Shown here: piece by piece, positions 60,483 to 64,000 of the stretch | Numbering within the stretch: the first letter of the stretch is position 1 | How the letters are laid out: each line of letters starts with the position of its first letter | DNA from: Curtobacterium sp. 'Ferrero' | Lineage (GTDB): Bacteria > Actinomycetota > Actinomycetes > Actinomycetales > Microbacteriaceae | NCBI RefSeq assembly: GCF_002412165.1 | Contig: NZ_NXIA01000003.1 | Location: forward strand, 129,254-193,253 | DNA length: 64,000 nucleotides | Direction: 5' to 3' | Notes under the pieces: model-generated | Told to the model about the DNA's origin: nothing | Seen by the model: the letters and a program-made list of their open reading frames with translations, nothing else | Database searches by the model: none | Position numbers and translations under genes: made by a program

Positions 60483-61340
60483 TCAGGCGTGCCGCGCGCC
60501 CTCGCCGGCCAGGACGGCCCGGTAGCCCTCGCGGAAGGTCGGGTACCGCGGCGCCCAGCCGGTCGAGCGCAACAGGGTGTTCGACAGCCGCTTGTCGCCG
60601 CCCGCCTGGCGTGCATCGCCGTCCCCGCGCGGCGGTTCGTCGACCCCGAGCTCGCGGGCGAGGAACCGGAGCACGTCGTCCAGTCGCGCCGGCTCGTCGT
60701 CGGTGCCGAGGTAGGTCGGAGCAGGGTCGGGGATCGTCGCGAGGTGCACGAGTGCCTCGGCCGCGTCGTCCCGGTGGATGCGGTTCGTGTGCGGGGAGGT
60801 CCCGGGCGCGAGGCGGGCGCTCCCGGAACGCACCTGGTCGATCAGCCGCTCGCGACCGGGCCCGTACACGCCGGACAGCCGCAGCAGCACGGCACCGGGG
60901 GCTCGTCGTCGGAGCAGCTCCTCGGCCTCGACGAGCACCGCGGCGGTCGGGGTCCCGCCGCGTGCCGGGGTGTCCTCGGTGACCTCGCCCCCGTCGTCCA
61001 CGTCGTACACCGCGGTGGACGACACCACGACGACGCGGGGCCGAGCACCGGACGCGTCGATCCCGTCGAGCACGTTCCGCAGTCCGTCGACGTAGGTCGC
61101 CCGGTACTCGTCGACGTCCCGGCTGCCCGCCGCCGTCGCGACGACCACCACGGCCGCGTCGGCGGGGATCGTCGGCACGTCCGTCCGGAGATCGGTGCTC
61201 CGGCCCTCGAGCGGAGCCGGCACGAGCTCGCCCCGACGGCGCAGGCCGATGACGTGGTGGCCGCGCGCGGCGAAGCGGAGACCGGCCTCGGTCCCCAGGT
61301 CGCCGCAGCCGGCGATGACGACGGTTCCGTGGTGCTGCAC
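60483..61340 (-). CDS. NAD(P)-dependent epimerase/SDR-family protein
   Basis: 285 residues of the extended SDR group: TVVIAGCGDLGTEAGLRFAARGHHV is an atypical glycine motif (GxGDLG), followed by VVVVSSTAVYDVDDGG with Ser and Tyr positions of the active site and LLRLSGVYGPGRERLI. This matches YeeZ/YbjS-like proteins acting on nucleotide sugars or unknown substrates. GTG 61340 is used: GGAG stands 5 bases before and the fold starts there. It stands alone after the sugar locus. Confidence 0.8.
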   Translation of the reverse strand: MQHHGTVVIAGCGDLGTEAGLRFAARGHHVIGLRRRGELVPAPLEGRSTDLRTDVPTIPADAAVVVVATAAGSRDVDEYRATYVDGLRNVLDGIDASGARPRVVVVSSTAVYDVDDGGEVTEDTPARGGTPTAAVLVEAEELLRRRAPGAVLLRLSGVYGPGRERLIDQVRSGSARLAPGTSPHTNRIHRDDAAEALVHLATIPDPAPTYLGTDDEPARLDDVLRFLARELGVDEPPRGDGDARQAGGDKRLSNTLLRSTGWAPRYPTFREGYRAVLAGEGARHA

Positions 61341-61443
61341 GGCTCCACTGTGCCAGCCGGAGGTCGAGGAAACGCGCGCGTTCCGACAAGGCACGTGTCG
61401 ATCGACGCGCGGGACGTCGCAACGCGCGTGTTTCGTGTGCCGT

Positions 61444-61469
61444 GCCCGGGCGGGGGCGACCGCCCGGGC
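61444..61469 (-). terminator. Hairpin terminator after the MOSC gene
   Basis: GCCCGGGCGG and its exact complement, with a 6-base loop, 16 bases past the stop of the minus-strand MOSC gene. Confidence 0.65.
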
Positions 61470-61485
61470 CGGACGCGCGCGCGCC

Positions 61486-62037
61486 CTACACGGGCTGCAG
61501 CGGCTCCGGCTCGCCCTCGGGCAGCTCGACCCGCACGGCGTCGCCCGGTCGGACGGTCCCGCCGGTCAGCACGACGGACATCACGCCGCCCTTCCGCTCG
61601 ACGGCGCCGTCCTCGGCCCGTCCGAGCACGGCCTTGAGCAGCCCCGGCTCGAACCCGTTGATCTGCTGGCACGGGTTGCGGAGGCCGGTGACCTGCACGC
61701 TCGCCGACTCCCCGAGGTGCAGGACCGTCCCGGTCGGCAGGCCGAGCAGGTCGACCCCGCGCGTCGTCACGTTCTCGCCCATGTCCCCGGGGCTGACCGA
61801 GAACCCGGCGCCGGCGACCTCGTCGAACAGCTCGGCGTGCAGCAGGTGCACCTGCCGGAGGTTCGGCTGCGAGGGGTCCCGGGCGACGCGTGACCGGTGC
61901 TGCACAGTGGTGCCGGCGTGGGCGTCTCCCTCGACGCCCCACCCGGCGACGAGGACGACCTCGTCGACGAGCGGCTTGCTGAAGTGGTGACCCCCGTCAC
62001 GGGCCACGGCGACGACGACGGGTGCATGCGCTTCCAC
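61486..62037 (-). CDS. MOSC-domain protein
   Basis: 183 residues (from GTG 62037; ATG 62082 also possible). HHFSKPLVDEVVLVAGWGVEGDAHAGTTVQHRSRV and PGDMGENVTTRGVDLLGLPTGT are the MOSC signature parts; the Cys of TGLRNPCQQI is the residue proposed to carry sulfur in this family. Free-standing MOSC proteins are linked to molybdenum-cofactor enzymes and thiol or N-hydroxyl chemistry (YiiM-like). The physiological substrate is unknown. It diverges from the cell-wall-binding gene. Confidence 0.85.
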   Translation of the reverse strand: MEAHAPVVVAVARDGGHHFSKPLVDEVVLVAGWGVEGDAHAGTTVQHRSRVARDPSQPNLRQVHLLHAELFDEVAGAGFSVSPGDMGENVTTRGVDLLGLPTGTVLHLGESASVQVTGLRNPCQQINGFEPGLLKAVLGRAEDGAVERKGGVMSVVLTGGTVRPGDAVRVELPEGEPEPLQPV

Positions 62038-62134
62038 GGTCCGAGCCTGGCACGGATCGACACGGCGGTCGAACCCCTCCATGGACCCGAACGGGGAGTG
62101 GCCAGGGGTCCCACGGGCGTCGTACGCTCCACGC

Positions 62135-63763
62135 GTGCAGCTCTCCCGTCGGCGGCAGGTCCTCGTCGCAGCCCTCGCTCTCGTGCCGGCTCTCGGCATC
62201 GTCTCGTTTCCGCTCGGAGCCCACGCAGGTGATCTAGCGGGTCATCTCACGGGAACCGTCGCTGCAGCGGACAGCGAAGCGCCCCAGCCGCACGTCCGTG
62301 TCTCGGCCGTCGACGGTGGCGGCGTCGAGGTCGCTTCTGCCGAGCAGCACGGTGATGGCTTCGACCTGGCGGTGCCGGCGGGAAGGTACCGGTTGGCGGT
62401 CCGCGACCTGGACTCCGAGCAGCAGTCGGTCGCGAGCACCTGGTACCCGTCTGCGGTGTCGATGCGCGACGCTGGGACGGTCACGGTGGCGGCAGGTGAC
62501 CACATCGCCGTCACGGGCTTCCGGAGCATCCGACCCGGACGCATCGCGGGGTCATACCGGTTCCCGCCCGGCGGCTTCAACCGAGGCATGACCGGATACG
62601 TTGCCGCATGGCGGCTCGACGACAGAGGAGGAGCCCCTGTCCTCGAGAACGGCACCGCGATCGACGCGACCTCCAGCTCATGGCGGATCAGCCTGCTGCC
62701 GCCGGGCCGTTACGTGCTCCGGCTCAGTACGCAGCATGGTCTCTGGGCGTCCTCGTACTGGTCGGACCACGGCACGGTCACGGACCAATCCGCGGCGACG
62801 CCGGTAACCGTCAGCTCCGGGCAAACGACCGAGGAGCACACATTCAATCTGTCGCTCCCCCATCGGGATGTGACCCGGATCAGTGGAAGCGACCGCTACG
62901 AGGTGTCTGCCGCGGTCGCTTCGCGGGTCCCGGGCATTCGGGGCACCGTCTACGTCGCCAGCGGAGCGAACTTCCCGGACGCTCTGAGCGCCGGACCCGC
63001 AGCCGCCCATGATCAGGCACCGCTGCTCCTGGTCTCCCCGTCCGGGGTGCCGTCCTCTGTTGCACGAGAACTCTCCCGACGTCAACCCGAGCACATCGTC
63101 GTGGTCGGCGGTTCGGTGCCGACCACTGTTGTCGCTCAACTGCGATCGTTCTCGCCCGACGTCCAGGTCGTGGGCGGGCGGGACCGTTACGCGGTCGGCC
63201 GGTCGCTCATCGAACGGACGTGGGCGACCTCGGGCGCGGACGAGGCGTACCTCGCGACCGGGACCGGCTTTCCGGACGCGCTCTCCGCCGGTGCGGCGGC
63301 CGCTTCTGATGGCGTACCGCTCCTTCTCGTCGACGGAAAGCGCTCATCTGACCAAGCGGGCACCGCCCTCCGCCAGAAATTGGACGTGCGCTCGGTCACG
63401 GCTGTCGGTGGACCAGTGTCGTTGTCGCAGCCGATCGTCGCCGCGGTCGCCGGAGATGCGTTCGATCGACGGTTCGACGGCCGTGATCGCTACGCTGTCT
63501 CCGCGAATGTCGGCTGGGGGGCCTTCGGCTACACGGGTTACTCGAACACGATCTACCTCACCGTGGGCACGAAGTTCCCTGACGCCCTATCAGGCACGCC
63601 GTTGGCCGGTCCGCAGCACGCGCCTCTTCTCGTGGTCCACCCTGACTGCATTCCGGAGGAAGTCGAGGCGTACATCGCCGCCGTCGCCCCGGAGCACGTG
63701 GTACTCCTCGGTGGGCCGGCTTCACTCGGCTCGGGCGTGGCGTCGCTGTCCGCGTGCCGGTGA
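62135..63763 (+). CDS. Secreted protein with three cell-wall-binding repeats (CWBR2)
   Basis: 542 residues from GTG 62135. Residues 1-30 form a signal peptide (SRRR, hydrophobic core, AHA). Then come two carboxypeptidase-regulatory-like beta domains (about 35-130, 135-240), which resemble pre-albumin folds. The C-terminal 300 residues contain three CWBR2 (PF04122-type) units: RISGSDRYEVSAAVA...NFPDALSAG, GGRDRYAVGRSLIE...GFPDALSAG and FDGRDRYAVSANVG...KFPDALSG. These bind the cell wall. GC is slightly lower than in neighbours. It is likely a surface adhesin-like protein. Confidence 0.85.
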   Translation: MQLSRRRQVLVAALALVPALGIVSFPLGAHAGDLAGHLTGTVAAADSEAPQPHVRVSAVDGGGVEVASAEQHGDGFDLAVPAGRYRLAVRDLDSEQQSVASTWYPSAVSMRDAGTVTVAAGDHIAVTGFRSIRPGRIAGSYRFPPGGFNRGMTGYVAAWRLDDRGGAPVLENGTAIDATSSSWRISLLPPGRYVLRLSTQHGLWASSYWSDHGTVTDQSAATPVTVSSGQTTEEHTFNLSLPHRDVTRISGSDRYEVSAAVASRVPGIRGTVYVASGANFPDALSAGPAAAHDQAPLLLVSPSGVPSSVARELSRRQPEHIVVVGGSVPTTVVAQLRSFSPDVQVVGGRDRYAVGRSLIERTWATSGADEAYLATGTGFPDALSAGAAAASDGVPLLLVDGKRSSDQAGTALRQKLDVRSVTAVGGPVSLSQPIVAAVAGDAFDRRFDGRDRYAVSANVGWGAFGYTGYSNTIYLTVGTKFPDALSGTPLAGPQHAPLLVVHPDCIPEEVEAYIAAVAPEHVVLLGGPASLGSGVASLSACR

Positions 63764-63794
63764 ACGATCCGGTGCGCTGTCTCGTGTCCTCGGT

Positions 63795-64000
63795 ATGGAA
63801 CTCCGTACACGCACCAAGGTCATCATCGGCATCGCCTCCGGCGTCGTGGTCGTCGGCGCTGCGGCCGCGATCGCCGGCCCGGTCATCTACGCGAACACCG
63901 TGAACGGCCAGGCAGCGGCAGCCCCGTCGCTCAGCGCCGAGCCGTCGGGCGGTGGCACGCTCTCCGCGGCCGACGCCGACGGCACCTGGAAGTCCGCGGG
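63795..64000 (+). CDS. YceI-like secreted protein, 3' end cut by window edge
   Basis: The first 68 residues are visible: a basic start, one transmembrane or signal helix (VIIGIASGVVVVGAAAAIAGPVIYA), a Ser/Ala/Gly linker, then ADADGTWKSAG, where the lipocalin-like YceI domain of actinobacteria starts (DGTW). YceI proteins bind isoprenoid-type lipids. Assignment rests on this short pattern. The gene runs out of the window. Confidence 0.55.
   Translation, partial: MELRTRTKVIIGIASGVVVVGAAAAIAGPVIYANTVNGQAAAAPSLSAEPSGGGTLSAADADGTWKSA

Noticed and set aside
1-64000. CRISPR arrays, tRNA or rRNA genes
   Set aside because: No regularly spaced identical repeats of CRISPR size and no tRNA or rRNA pattern were seen on either strand; the tandem repeats found have no spacers.

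Overview
The window is high-GC DNA with dense, often overlapping genes (4-nt GTGA/ATGA overlaps) and many GTG/TTG starts. NucS instead of MutS-type repair, a coproporphyrin-type heme cluster with HemQ, Holin-X and DUF3618 proteins, and cell-wall-binding-repeat proteins point to an actinobacterium, most likely Microbacteriaceae (Curtobacterium is my best guess, from gene content only). No rRNA or tRNA gene and no CRISPR array was recognised.

Layout. 1-11.1 kb: ordinary chromosomal genes: a TetR fragment, an AlaX-like editing protein, a sugar isomerase/oxidoreductase pair, a 0.8-kb repeat-filled gap, a carboxylesterase, TetR, Nudix, VOC, a P-loop kinase, an NmrA-like reductase and a GT39-type membrane glycosyltransferase. 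11.4-19.7 kb: the accessory region. A 1483-residue Sec-secreted Rhs/YD-repeat protein carries a short glycine-rich C-terminal tip and is followed by a chain of degraded Rhs ends. Each tip is abutted or overlapped by a roughly 70-residue, two-helix membrane protein, so this looks like a polymorphic-toxin locus with four tip/immunity modules. Inside it lie an inverted remnant of a conjugation coupling ATPase, a DUF4913 gene, and a small peptide with an LAFTG sorting signal. 20-34.4 kb: transporters and housekeeping genes: MFS+HAD, NucS+MFS, LacI, MATE, GAP-like, NCS2 permease, PepO-like M13 peptidase, a degenerate serine-hydrolase-like protein, GNAT, a DUF4232-like lipoprotein, an acidic repeat protein and Nudix.

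34.4-45.9 kb: the heme cluster. hemA runs leftward; divergent from it are hemE, cgoX, three small envelope genes, hemQ, hemH, hemC, hemD, hemB and hemL. Together they cover glutamyl-tRNA to heme by the coproporphyrin route apart from glutamyl-tRNA synthetase; the genes from hemQ to hemL are almost all start/stop-overlapped. 46-50.9 kb: ABC ATPase plus GntR regulator, AcuI/YhdH reductase, 6-phosphofructokinase, an AlkA-like glycosylase, and a His-rich peptide behind a Fur/Zur-like 7-1-7 box.

51-60.4 kb: a sugar-utilisation locus: a secreted clan GH-A-like hydrolase with carbohydrate-binding-like domains, divergent from GH36 alpha-galactosidase, an ABC sugar-binding lipoprotein, two permeases and a LacI regulator. 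Three near-identical LacI-type operators sit in the divergent promoter. 60.5-64 kb: SDR epimerase, MOSC protein, a secreted cell-wall-binding-repeat protein, and the start of a YceI-like protein cut by the window end.

A dispersed hairpin family (GGAGGC-N7-GCCTCC and longer relatives) recurs between genes and at gene ends throughout the window.
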